Below the pieces are notes generated by a model. It saw nothing but the letters and a program-made list of their open reading frames with translations. It had not been told where the DNA came from and made no database searches. The position numbers and the translations under genes were made by a program. From JAEUJZ01 sp964460115 (GTDB lineage: Bacteria; Myxococcota_A; Polyangia; Palsa-1104; JAEUJZ01), in contig CAYWPR010000007.1 in the NCBI GenBank assembly GCA_964460115.1, positions 1 through 64,000 of the forward strand: a stretch of DNA of 64,000 nucleotides. The letters run 5' to 3'. This document shows, one piece after another, positions 1 to 8,734 of this stretch. Numbering within the stretch: the stretch's first letter is position 1; each line of letters begins with the position of its first letter.

Positions 1-1
1 C

Positions 2-200
2 CACGAGCTACGGGCGCCCTTAAACGCGGTGGTGGGACTTGGCGAAGCGCTTCTTCGATTCGACGACCCGTCGCAAGTATCAGGGCACAGAACTCGGACT
101 ATACGGAGATATTTCCTTGGAGAGTGTACCCGGGCAAGGTTGCACCTTTATCCTATCGATTCCCAATCCTCTTTTAGCCGGTGAGCGAGGCGATGAGTAA
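2..200 (+). pseudogene. Remnant of a sensor histidine kinase, frameshifted and internally deleted
   Basis: Reading from base 2 gives HELRAPLNAVVGLGEALL, a phosphoacceptor H-box. That frame then loses similarity. From about base 60 the frame starting at base 3 gives DSTTRRKYQGTELGL followed by GDISLESVPGQGCTF, the G2 box and terminal strand of a HATPase domain, ending at TAA 198-200. The N-box, G1 box and most of the ATPase are missing, and about a dozen residues are also gone between the G2 box and the last strand. A working kinase cannot be read from this. The gene continues off the left edge, so upstream sensor domains may still exist. The remnant overlaps the start of the response regulator, which suggests the two were once a co-translated pair. 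Confidence 0.7.
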
Positions 201-819
201 TATTCTGATTGTCGATGATGATCCTGTGTCATGCTTGAGTCTTGAAGCCCTACTGTCGCCTTACGGCCATTTACAGTGGATAGTGCACAGTGCCAAGGAG
301 GCGCTCTTGCATCTTGCCAAGGCGCCGACGGATCTTATCATCACCGATGTGATGATGCCGGAAGTAGACGGTTTCGAGCTGTGCCGAAGGCTAAAAGAGC
401 ATCGCGAGTGGCGCTATATTCCCATCATCATCGTTACCGCTCTTGATGATGAAGGCGACTTCGTGCGGGGCTTTGAAGCTGGAGCGGACGAGTTTTTGGC
501 CAAACCTATCAACAAATTGGCTTTGCGCGCGCGGGTGCGCGTGCTGTTGCGCATCCGCCAACAATATAAAGATCTCTTAGGCCGGCAGGTTGGCGACGTC
601 GAAGGCCTTATCCGCCGCCGCGTCGACGAGCTTGCGCAGGAGGTACACCTGTCGGCGCGCGAGCGCGAGGTACTTAACCTGCTGCTATTGGGGCGAAATG
701 GCGACGAGATCGGTACTGTCCTGTCGATTAGTCCGCGCACGGCGAAGTTTCACCAGGCCAATATCCTGCAGAAGCTGGGTGTCGAATCCCGCCACGAGCT
801 CATACGCTTATTTATGTAG
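193..819 (+). CDS. Response regulator, receiver plus LuxR-type HTH (NarL/FixJ family)
   Basis: This is a two-component transcription regulator of 208 residues. The receiver domain fills about residues 1-120, with the acidic cluster VDDD at 7-10, the phosphoacceptor Asp52 in ITDVMMPEVDG, and the conserved Lys in AKP near 105. After a short coiled linker, residues 146-208 carry a LuxR/GerE helix-turn-helix beginning LSAREREVL and containing SPRTAKFHQANILQKLGV. I chose ATG 193 because GCGAGG lies just before it and the receiver starts right there; a GTG at 181 would add only four residues. The ATG overlaps the stop of the kinase remnant. Since that kinase looks broken, this regulator is probably an orphan or uses another kinase. 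Confidence 0.9.
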   Translation: MSNILIVDDDPVSCLSLEALLSPYGHLQWIVHSAKEALLHLAKAPTDLIITDVMMPEVDGFELCRRLKEHREWRYIPIIIVTALDDEGDFVRGFEAGADEFLAKPINKLALRARVRVLLRIRQQYKDLLGRQVGDVEGLIRRRVDELAQEVHLSAREREVLNLLLLGRNGDEIGTVLSISPRTAKFHQANILQKLGVESRHELIRLFM

Positions 820-855
820 CCATAAAGCACATACTTGAGCCAGTCCTGATACGTT

Positions 856-913
856 TGCACCTGTCTTTTATACTAGCTGGATAGATGTAAGCCTGATCGA
901 AAAGACAGGTGCA
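856..913. repeat. Perfect 14-bp inverted repeat with 30-base spacer
   Basis: TGCACCTGTCTTTT at 856-869 is exactly complementary to AAAAGACAGGTGCA at 900-913. It lies between the response regulator and the DUF4388 gene. No T-run follows the second arm directly, so it is not a standard terminator. It could be a long-loop hairpin or a pair of regulator half-sites. Confidence 0.7.
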
Positions 914-1026
914 CCTGCGATTTTTCCTCGCCGAACGGACAGTTGTTGCTATGGCAAAGCTGCAATAACCTAAGAACAGTCGAGTGATACTGCCCTTACG
1001 GTTCGTCTAGCGTACGGGAGATTTTC

Positions 1027-2847
1027 TTGGATGTTCAGCGTTATATAATTTTATGTAGCAATGAACCATCAATGTATGAGTCCACAATTGTGGATAATAT
1101 AGATGAATCAGATCGGTTGCTTTGTTTTAAGGTTTCCGAGCTGAGCGCCTTGCGTTCTGCACTTAATCATTATATTGTATCAGCGGCTGTTTTTGATCTC
1201 AATTCTTTGAATGAAAGCATTCTTGAAGCAATCGGCTATGTTCAAAAGGCCGGCACGAACTGCCGAATCATCTGTGTTACCGCGCGGAAGGTCGTAGGGC
1301 ACGCCGTCAACCATCCGCACGACACATTTGCCTACGTCCATACCCCGCTGCGGGCAGTGAAACTGCGCAAGCAGCTTTTACGTCCCGTAGAGAGCGAAGC
1401 ATTGCCGTTTCAGGGTCCTTGTCAAGGTCGCAGTCTGCTTGAAATTATTCAGCTTTTGCTCTTCGCCGGTTTGTCTGGGCGGCTCATCGTATGGAGCGCT
1501 TTTATGCGCGGCGAACTGTGGATACATCGCTCGCAGCTTGTCCATGCCGAGTTTGGCGACCGGCAAGGACAGGCGGCGCTACAGGCCATGCGTGAGCTGC
1601 CGCGCGGCACGTTTCGATTTCAGAAGGGCCGCACCTCGCTGCAGACGCTCCAATTGGGCCTGTATCATCCGCAGCTCATCACGACGGGCACAAGCAGCGA
1701 TGAGCTGCAAGACCCCGCCGATAGCAGTTCTTCGTCCGGTGGGGCCGAAGATGAAGCTGCGAGTGTGCTGGAACCAAACGGAATGGCTGGCAGTGAATAC
1801 TCGCCGCTTCTCAATGGCAGCGCTATAAGTGGCGATCCGCAAGAGCTGCCGCTTATCGCACCATCGCCGCACACCCCGCCGAGTACGCAAACCGTCTTGG
1901 CATTGATGGCTGAGTCTGCCGATCCAGGGCCGGGCGCTTCTGCATATGCGCCATCGTCGGTGAGTAATTTTTCCTGGCAGTCAGCAAGGGGCAAGGAGCG
2001 CTCGTTAATGCCAGTCGAAACCAGCACTCTCTATGGTGCTGAATTGTCGCTGGCAGATTGGCTGGCCGGCCTCCCCTCGAATGGAAGTAGCAGTGCCCCC
2101 GAGGAGGTGCAGAAAAAGGAATGGTCGAGCTCCTTGGCAGAGGAGGCTCTTTCGGCAGAGGCCAATTTCTCACGGGTATCCTTCGCCGACTGCGAACTCT
2201 TGTCTCCGGTCGTGGCCGCCGACGTTACAAGCGGTGTCCACTCAGAATGGCCAAAGGTGCTGCCACCGATCAGCACACCAATCGATGCGAGCCAGACTGC
2301 GCCAATGACGATACCGCTTTCGGGCGATACCTATATCGATGACCCATCGCAACAGGCAGTGCAGCAAGGCAATGAGCAAGCAGTGGAGCAGAGCAGCGAG
2401 CAATGCTGGCAACAATTATGTGTCAGTGACATTTCACCGCCTTCCAAACAAGAACAGGAGAGTCCTATGGCTGTAAATGCTAGTACCGTAAAAGAAGTCC
2501 TTGCTCGTACTGAGCTTACCATCGAAGGTTTCATTGGCGCCGCCGTCGCAGATAGCGACAGCGGTATGTGCCTAGGGGCAGTCGGGGGGGCTGGCGTCTT
2601 GAATGTCGAAGTCGCGGCAGCCGGCAATACGGAAGTCGTCCGTTCCAAACGGAAAGCGATGAAAGCGCTAAATCTTCGTGATGAGATTGAAGATATCTTG
2701 ATTTCGCTCGGCAAGCATTACCATCTTATTCGCCCGCTGCGCAGTCGGCCAGCTGTCTTCATCTATCTAGCGGTCGATCGAGCCCGCGCGAATCTGGCGA
2801 TGGCTCGCTATGCTCTGGCCGATGCTGAGCGCGACCTCAGCGCCTGA
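1027..2847 (+). CDS. Pseudo-receiver / DUF4388 / Roadblock-LC7 fusion protein
   Basis: The 606-residue protein has three parts. Residues 1-120 have the pattern of a receiver fold, but the N-terminal acid pair and the usual K-P are absent (YVHTPLRAVKL stands there), so phosphorylation is doubtful. Residues about 125-205 match DUF4388 (PATAN): GRSLLEIIQLLLFAGLSG, then a G-ELWIHRSQLVHAEFGD core. A long Ser/Glu/Gln-rich linker follows. Residues 483-600 match a Roadblock/LC7 (MglB-like) domain, with GFIGAAVADSDSGMCLG and AAAGNTEVVRSKRKAMKAL. Roadblock proteins regulate or scaffold small GTPases such as MglA; DUF4388 is linked to two-component signalling. The TTG start at 1027 is supported by GGGAG six bases upstream; ATG 1072 is the alternative. 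It is cytoplasmic, with no signal or membrane segment. Confidence 0.8.
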   Translation: MDVQRYIILCSNEPSMYESTIVDNIDESDRLLCFKVSELSALRSALNHYIVSAAVFDLNSLNESILEAIGYVQKAGTNCRIICVTARKVVGHAVNHPHDTFAYVHTPLRAVKLRKQLLRPVESEALPFQGPCQGRSLLEIIQLLLFAGLSGRLIVWSAFMRGELWIHRSQLVHAEFGDRQGQAALQAMRELPRGTFRFQKGRTSLQTLQLGLYHPQLITTGTSSDELQDPADSSSSSGGAEDEAASVLEPNGMAGSEYSPLLNGSAISGDPQELPLIAPSPHTPPSTQTVLALMAESADPGPGASAYAPSSVSNFSWQSARGKERSLMPVETSTLYGAELSLADWLAGLPSNGSSSAPEEVQKKEWSSSLAEEALSAEANFSRVSFADCELLSPVVAADVTSGVHSEWPKVLPPISTPIDASQTAPMTIPLSGDTYIDDPSQQAVQQGNEQAVEQSSEQCWQQLCVSDISPPSKQEQESPMAVNASTVKEVLARTELTIEGFIGAAVADSDSGMCLGAVGGAGVLNVEVAAAGNTEVVRSKRKAMKALNLRDEIEDILISLGKHYHLIRPLRSRPAVFIYLAVDRARANLAMARYALADAERDLSA

Positions 2848-3026
2848 TTCGTCTCCGCACGTCTTCCCGCTAGGATTTGGCTACGTTCTGGTGTTATCGG
2901 TCCCATCTTTATTGGGAAGGTTACCAGCGCTGTTGCGAGCGACCGCGCTTGGTTGAGGCCAGCGTCATTTTTCCCGCAGGGGACTCTTTATTCTCTGTAG
3001 AGGCCAGCGCCAGCGCGTGCGAAGTG

Positions 3027-6000
3027 CTAGCGGACACGAACTTCGGAAATAGGAATTCCGGAAAGCAGACTGCGGTTTTCAATGTGGCGAATTAGGACTA
3101 GACCTGTGGCGCTGCCGCGATACGCGCCCTCTAAAAGCAGCTTTAGGCTGCGACTGCCGCGAAAGGGAACCGTCAGTAGCTGCATTTGCGTTCCGCCTTG
3201 GCCCTGCTGACCGTAGATGAGCTGACCGCGATAATCCGAAAGGATGTCCTCGGTTTGCTTGACCGAAGTGGTCGTTGGCACGGCGATGATTGCGTAATAT
3301 TCAAGCGGATCGCGGCTGCCATCTAGTTCGATGCTAAGCCCTATTTCTTCGCCGACTTGTGCCGCATTTTTGCTGACGCTGACGCGCCCAAATAGGTTGG
3401 AAGTAGGGACCATCCGCAAGACGTCGCGCCTATCGATGCGCACGATGGCCCCGGAAGGTACGGTCAGCGTCGTTGGTCCGCTTTGTGTTTGCTCAAAGCG
3501 CAGCGCCGCGCCGCCCTGCTCGGCAGGCGCCGTCGGCTTGGCATGCCCATTTAACAGAAGCTGCAATTCCAAAAAGCGCACCAGGGCCATTGGGCTGGAA
3601 TAGACACCGCCGAGCAGTGCCGGTCCCTGCAAAAGTCCCGGCTCTTGCGAAAGAATCATGCCGCGGGCCACTTGCCGGTACAGCTTGGCAAAGGTGGCGT
3701 GATCTCCCTTCAGGTAGTAAGCCGTCGCCAGATCGGTCAGATACTGCAATTCGCCGACGCGCTCGAAGGCGCGCAGAAATCGAAAAACATCGTAGAGCTT
3801 GCGCAGAGAAATAGCGGATTCCGAATCCGTCGAAAAAGTTCCCTCGGCAGCATCCAGATTCAGTTGCGGCAGCAATTTTTCGCTGGCCCAGCGGGTCACG
3901 GCGTCGTCGGTTTGTACGCGATAAACCACCTGGCCATTCAGTTCAATGGGAATGACCCACTGTCCCTGGCTGTCGAATCCGGCTTGCTCCTCGGTCTTTA
4001 CGGCGCGTTTGGCAAGTTCTAGGCGCAGCCGCTCGCAAAGGGCTTGGGCCGTCGTCAGCGCTTGTTTGACGCGCGGATCGGGAGATTTGGCCAGTTCCAA
4101 TGCCTTCGTTGCCGACAGCAGATTGCGCGTGACCCAGGCGCTAAACGCAATGCTGGCGGGCAACTTCGGATAGGGACGCATAAGGCCCGCTTCTTTGTCG
4201 AAGAAAGCCTCATTGAGGTCGCGAATGTCTTTGTCGACGCCGGTGCGAATATTTTGTGCCAAGCCATCGTCGCTGAGCAGCCCTTTGCTGATCGCGGCGA
4301 TAAGGACAGCCCGGACCGCGGCGCGCGCCGACAGAGCCTCGGCGTGTCCAAACCACGACTCGGTTGTCGTCATGACATTTGCGACGATGCCGCGTAAGAG
4401 CGGTCCGGCCCCAGCGTAGACGCGCACCGTTTCGCCAGCAGCGACGGATACTTTGCTGCCATCGCCAAAGAGCAGCCGCGAATAGGTGACGGGCTGCTGG
4501 TCCAGCGTCTGCAGCGGCAAATCGCGCCGATCAAAAAGCTGACCGTTAGAATCGCGCAGCGTCAGGTTCAATACGCCGGGCTTGTAAAGCTGAAGGGGCA
4601 GGTCGATGACACTATGGCCAGGGGCCACGGCCCGCGTGAAGGGACTGTCCAGGCCCGCGCCGTCTGCGGTCAAGCTAAGCGTCTGCGAAGTCTGGTTGGT
4701 GGTATCGATGGGCACGCTTAGCTTGGCCCCGGGCACAAAGCTGCGCGGCAACCGCGCTTCCACCCCGGCGGTACGCTTGACGTCCATTTCTCGACGGGTC
4801 TCGGCATAGTCCAGGGCGCGTACGCCCGCCAGCCGCAGAATCAGCCGACCGGTCTGCGGCGGCAAAGTGATATCGACTTTGGCCTGGCCGTTTTCGTCGG
4901 TGACGATGCGCGAGCAAAAAACAACTTTGCGATCTCCTTCGCGAATTTCCTCGCCGACTTCTTCATTTTGGGCCCCGGCGGTGCTGCCTTGGCTGCCGCG
5001 ACTGCTCGGCTGGCTGCGCATCGACATTCGCGGCGCCGGAGGCGGTGGCGGCGGCGCGCCCATAGACGGAGCGGCGGCGGCCCCATAGCCACCGCGGCCG
5101 GCGCCGTGTCCGACGGTGCCTATACTCCCAATGCCTATCATTTCGTCGGCGTCAGCGCTGAGTTTGGCCTTTTTGGGCATTTCCTTTCTCTCGATCGGTC
5201 GGCTGTTTCGCGGCGGCGGCGCATCTTCCTCTTCATCCTCTTCGATGTAGCCGGTATTGTCGGTCCAACTGGATACCGATCGGGAAGTGTTGCGCACCGA
5301 GTCACCGATTGCCGAGGCCAGCGGAGTCGACGGGTTACGCGCCGGAACGCGATTGTCGTAAACTTCTAGCACCGCCGAAACCGCGACGCCCTTGCCGGCC
5401 AAGTCGCGGGCGCTGACTTGCACCGGTACGCTCGAAAGCGGTCTGCCCTCGGCCGCAGCTTGAAGCTCAAGCTTTAGGCCCGTCGGTGCAAGTCCTAACA
5501 CCCAGCCTTCCTTGAAGTCGGCGCCGACAAAGCCACCGATTGTAATCAGGGTGTAGGGAGTACGAACTTCCACATCTAGCTTGCGTCCGGAAGCCAGCTC
5601 AGCCGGCAAGGCGATGGGCCGAGATTCGAAGCTGCCGTCGGGTTTGGCCTGATGGGTGAGCAGAATCGGCGATTTTATCGCCTGATTGATCTGAATCGTC
5701 AGCTTGCCGCTATGTGCAATGACCGACTCGATGGCAAACGGATCCGCGCTGCTTTTTTGCGATTCCACAAATAGATCGCGGCCGGCTACCTGGACGGTCT
5801 TTTCATAGGGGGCTAAGCCGACGCGGTGGGCGTAGCTAACTCCGCCTGAGATGGCGAGCATTTCACGCTCGACGTGACTGGAGCCTTCAAATTGGTGACG
5901 CAAGCTGCCGCGCGGCGAAACCACTTCAATCTGAAAGGGTCCAGAATGGCTGCTGATGTTCAAAGTCCCGGCAATGCGGCCGTTTTCGACTTGCAAGCGC

Positions 6001-6704
6001 TGCGACGGCCCGGCGTGGACGCCGTTGCAGCCGGGAAGCATGCAGCGGCTGTGCACCTCGACTTCACCGGTGTAAGGACGATTGGAGACGCGCAGTTCGT
6101 TCTTGAAGGACAAGCCATTGCCCCAGCGCGCGCCCGGAGCGCTGTTGCCCAGGTACCAGCCGCCGGGCACTTGATCGAGCTCATCGGACTTGGTTACTTT
6201 GCGAAATTCGTGCGCAAACGAGACGGCGCCGAGCGTGCCTTCGACCACCGCGAAGCTCGCGGTGTTTTTGCCCTTGCCGCCGGCGACCTCTACATCCAGG
6301 CGGTATTCGCCAAGCTCTAGTGGGGCCTGCTCGCCGTCCAGCACTTGCACCACCGCAACGCCTTGGCCGTCGAGCTTGCCCGTAATATCGCGAGCTTGGC
6401 TGTCGCGCTTGGTCAGCTTGCCGCTAAACGCCGCGCCCGCCCGTCCCAGGGAAAGAATGCGCAAGTGTACTTTTTCATTGGGCCAGTACTGCGGTTGATC
6501 GGTGGTGACCGAGGTCAGATCCAGCCGCAGCGCCGCCGCCACGCGGTCGCTTGGCCCGACGACCTTGTGGCTGTCCATGTTGACCTTGAAAAACTTCGAC
6601 TCGCGTATTCCCGTCGGTCGCTTTTTGGTGCGGGCCGTGCTGTAGCCAGCAATGCCTAAACCCAGTGAAAAAAGGACAATTCCAATAGCAATGCGCTTAT
6701 GCAT
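3027..6704 (-). CDS. Very large exported alpha-2-macroglobulin-like protein
   Basis: The protein has 1225 residues with an N-terminal signal segment (RIAIGIVLFSLGLGIAGYS). The first 500 residues look like repeated beta-sandwich domains, such as YWPNEKVHLRILSLGRAG. Residues about 505-575 are low-complexity, with an acidic run, then IGIGSIGTVGHGAGRGGYG, then polyproline. After this comes VVFCSRIVTDENGQAKVDI near 593, a pattern typical of macroglobulin-family central domains, and a helical region at about 760-1060 that fits the family's helical domain. The CxEQ thioester of bacterial macroglobulins is absent, so covalent trapping of proteases is unlikely. AAGGAG sits four bases before ATG 6704. 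It runs convergent to the DUF4388 gene. The macroglobulin assignment is moderate; it could be another multi-sandwich envelope protein. Confidence 0.6.
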   Translation of the reverse strand: MHKRIAIGIVLFSLGLGIAGYSTARTKKRPTGIRESKFFKVNMDSHKVVGPSDRVAAALRLDLTSVTTDQPQYWPNEKVHLRILSLGRAGAAFSGKLTKRDSQARDITGKLDGQGVAVVQVLDGEQAPLELGEYRLDVEVAGGKGKNTASFAVVEGTLGAVSFAHEFRKVTKSDELDQVPGGWYLGNSAPGARWGNGLSFKNELRVSNRPYTGEVEVHSRCMLPGCNGVHAGPSQRLQVENGRIAGTLNISSHSGPFQIEVVSPRGSLRHQFEGSSHVEREMLAISGGVSYAHRVGLAPYEKTVQVAGRDLFVESQKSSADPFAIESVIAHSGKLTIQINQAIKSPILLTHQAKPDGSFESRPIALPAELASGRKLDVEVRTPYTLITIGGFVGADFKEGWVLGLAPTGLKLELQAAAEGRPLSSVPVQVSARDLAGKGVAVSAVLEVYDNRVPARNPSTPLASAIGDSVRNTSRSVSSWTDNTGYIEEDEEEDAPPPRNSRPIERKEMPKKAKLSADADEMIGIGSIGTVGHGAGRGGYGAAAAPSMGAPPPPPPAPRMSMRSQPSSRGSQGSTAGAQNEEVGEEIREGDRKVVFCSRIVTDENGQAKVDITLPPQTGRLILRLAGVRALDYAETRREMDVKRTAGVEARLPRSFVPGAKLSVPIDTTNQTSQTLSLTADGAGLDSPFTRAVAPGHSVIDLPLQLYKPGVLNLTLRDSNGQLFDRRDLPLQTLDQQPVTYSRLLFGDGSKVSVAAGETVRVYAGAGPLLRGIVANVMTTTESWFGHAEALSARAAVRAVLIAAISKGLLSDDGLAQNIRTGVDKDIRDLNEAFFDKEAGLMRPYPKLPASIAFSAWVTRNLLSATKALELAKSPDPRVKQALTTAQALCERLRLELAKRAVKTEEQAGFDSQGQWVIPIELNGQVVYRVQTDDAVTRWASEKLLPQLNLDAAEGTFSTDSESAISLRKLYDVFRFLRAFERVGELQYLTDLATAYYLKGDHATFAKLYRQVARGMILSQEPGLLQGPALLGGVYSSPMALVRFLELQLLLNGHAKPTAPAEQGGAALRFEQTQSGPTTLTVPSGAIVRIDRRDVLRMVPTSNLFGRVSVSKNAAQVGEEIGLSIELDGSRDPLEYYAIIAVPTTTSVKQTEDILSDYRGQLIYGQQGQGGTQMQLLTVPFRGSRSLKLLLEGAYRGSATGLVLIRHIENRSLLSGIPISEVRVR

Positions 6705-6903
6705 GACACTCCTTGAGAAAAGGTAGGCCAGTGGACTCGTGCAGACGCGAAAAAGGATTCTGCGTGCTGATGAATCATAAACGGAGTTGCCAGCTCTGGC
6801 TACATACGTCCTTGTCCGATTGATTCGCGCTTGAAGAATTACATGTATGGAACACGCCGTGTTTGCCCCCTGGCCCGTATCCGCGGCCCGTCCTTTTTCT
6901 GCG

Positions 6904-6912
6904 TGTTATAAT
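6904..6912 (+). promoter_or_regulatory. Extended -10 promoter element for the GAF-STAS gene
   Basis: TGTTATAAT is an exact TGnTATAAT extended -10, 40 bases before ATG 6953. No good -35 is visible 16-18 bases upstream, which an extended -10 does not require. Confidence 0.5.
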
Positions 6913-6952
6913 GAGTACTATTTCGTGAACCGAAGGCGCTGCGGAGAAAGCC

Positions 6953-8734
6953 ATGTCCTTATCTGCCTCTGAGCAAACTTTGGCGACGCTGCAAGCGCTG
7001 ATCGTCGAAAAAGATGCGCAGCTTTCGCATTCCGAAAAAGTGCAGCGCCAGACGGCCGCCGAACTAGAGCAAGCCAAAGCGGACGCGGTGCAGTTGCACC
7101 TGGTTAATGAGCTGATGCAAAAGCTTGGAATGGCTGCCGAGGAAAGCGAATTTTTTCGCATCACGGCCATTTCCCTTCCCGGCCTTTTTCCAAGCATTGC
7201 GCGTGCCAGCATTGCCGTACTAAATGCTGCCGGAGATGGTTTGGAGCTTTTTGCGCTGGAAGGGCAGGCGGGAGCCCTTCCGGCGGGATCTCGGCTGCCC
7301 ATGGATGGCACAATCGTCGGCCTGACCGTGCGGGGACAACAGCCGGTCTTATTGGCCGGAGCGGAGTTTGCGCACAGTCCTTTGCTTGACATACAAAAAC
7401 TCAATCAGATTGGCATGCGCGCCGCTTTGACAGCGCCGCTAATTGCCGGAGGACGCACCATTGGCAGTTTGAATACAGCGTCCAAGCGGGCCGATGCTTT
7501 TGGTCCGGGGGACGAAAAGCTGCTTGTAAAAATTGCGTTATTGCTGGCCGCGCATGTCGAACGCTGGAGTCTTCTTATCAAACTGAAGTCGCAGCTTGCC
7601 GAGTCGCAGCGGCACGAGCGGCTGCTGCAGCAGGCCAAGGTCACGGCCCTGCGTGCCGCTCAGGCGATTTCCAGCGAGATGAGTCCGGACAAAGTTCTGG
7701 AGCAAATTCTGCGCATCGTAGTAAGCGAGGTCGATGCGCAGCGCGGCGTTCTTGTTACTGCGCCGGGCGAAGCAGCTTGCCGCGGCGCCGCCTTAAAAAT
7801 CGAAAACGAAAAATGCTTCTTTGAGGCCATTGAAAATGGCGTCGTCAGCGGAGGCATTCCGAATGGCATCGTGGAGCATGTCACGCGCACTGGTGAAACG
7901 GTACGCATGACCGAGCATGCACCCGATGTTCGCTTCAGCGCGGATTCCTATTTTGCGATGCAGCATCCGCGGTCACTATTGGCTCTGGCGCTTGGCAGCC
8001 GCGGGCGGCTCGTGGGAATTCTGTATCTGGAGAATTTTAGCGATTCGAATGCTTTTACGCAGGATCGGGTCGAACTTCTTTCTATTCTTTCGACGCAAGC
8101 CGCCACCGCACTTGAAAATGCGCAGCTTTTTGCCGAAGCCCAGGCGATGTCGGAACGACTGCGGCAGGCCCATGCCGAGCTGATGCAGCAAGCTACAGAG
8201 CAGCTCAGCATCGCTGAGAAGCGCTGGAAAGATGAATTGATGCAACGCATACGCTCTGAAGAAGAACGTACCGCGCTGCAAGAGCAGGTGATTCAATCGC
8301 AGTCTCAGCGCTTGGCGGAGATGTCCACTCCGCTTATTCCAATTACCGATTCCATTGTTGTGATGCCGCTAGTCGGTTCAATGGATACGGCGCGTGCGGA
8401 CCAGGTGCTGCAAACCGCTTTGCAGGGCGCGCAAGCGCGGCGCGCTCGCATTGTTATCATCGATATTACCGGAATGAAGCAGGTGGATAGCCATGCGGCC
8501 AGCTCGCTAATCAATACAGCCAGCGCGCTGCGGCTGCTTGGGACCGAAACTTTGATTACCGGAATACGTGCAGAAGTTGCGCAGACGCTGATTGGGCTCG
8601 GTATTGACTTGGCAGCCATTCGCACCCGCAGCACTTTGCAAAGTGGAATTGCCTATGCGCTTGGAAACTTAGAAAGGCAAAGGGACAAGAGGGGCGAACA
8701 GACTGGAGAAAAAAGATCGCTTACTCCGCGGTGA
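6953..8734 (+). CDS. GAF-GAF-coiled coil-STAS signalling protein
   Basis: The 593-residue cytoplasmic protein begins with a short coiled coil (1-50). A GAF domain follows at about 50-205 and a second at about 240-400, containing RGVLVTAPGEAACRGAA and GRLVGILYLENFSD. A coiled coil spans about 400-470. The C-terminus (475-585) is a STAS domain with IVVMPLVGSMDTARADQVL and IIDITGMKQVDSHAASSLI, close to RsbR-type stressosome proteins. The Ser in VDSHAA stands where RsbR and RsbS proteins carry a phosphorylatable Ser or Thr. GGAG lies seven bases before ATG 6953. No kinase, phosphatase or RsbS/RsbT gene is adjacent, so its partners lie elsewhere. Its last 14 bases overlap tail-to-tail with the next gene. 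Confidence 0.85.
   Translation: MSLSASEQTLATLQALIVEKDAQLSHSEKVQRQTAAELEQAKADAVQLHLVNELMQKLGMAAEESEFFRITAISLPGLFPSIARASIAVLNAAGDGLELFALEGQAGALPAGSRLPMDGTIVGLTVRGQQPVLLAGAEFAHSPLLDIQKLNQIGMRAALTAPLIAGGRTIGSLNTASKRADAFGPGDEKLLVKIALLLAAHVERWSLLIKLKSQLAESQRHERLLQQAKVTALRAAQAISSEMSPDKVLEQILRIVVSEVDAQRGVLVTAPGEAACRGAALKIENEKCFFEAIENGVVSGGIPNGIVEHVTRTGETVRMTEHAPDVRFSADSYFAMQHPRSLLALALGSRGRLVGILYLENFSDSNAFTQDRVELLSILSTQAATALENAQLFAEAQAMSERLRQAHAELMQQATEQLSIAEKRWKDELMQRIRSEEERTALQEQVIQSQSQRLAEMSTPLIPITDSIVVMPLVGSMDTARADQVLQTALQGAQARRARIVIIDITGMKQVDSHAASSLINTASALRLLGTETLITGIRAEVAQTLIGLGIDLAAIRTRSTLQSGIAYALGNLERQRDKRGEQTGEKRSLTPR

Noticed and set aside
2877..3095. 72-codon plus-strand frame between convergent genes
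   Set aside because: It runs into the 3' end of the macroglobulin-like gene and its translation shows no signal, helix or motif.
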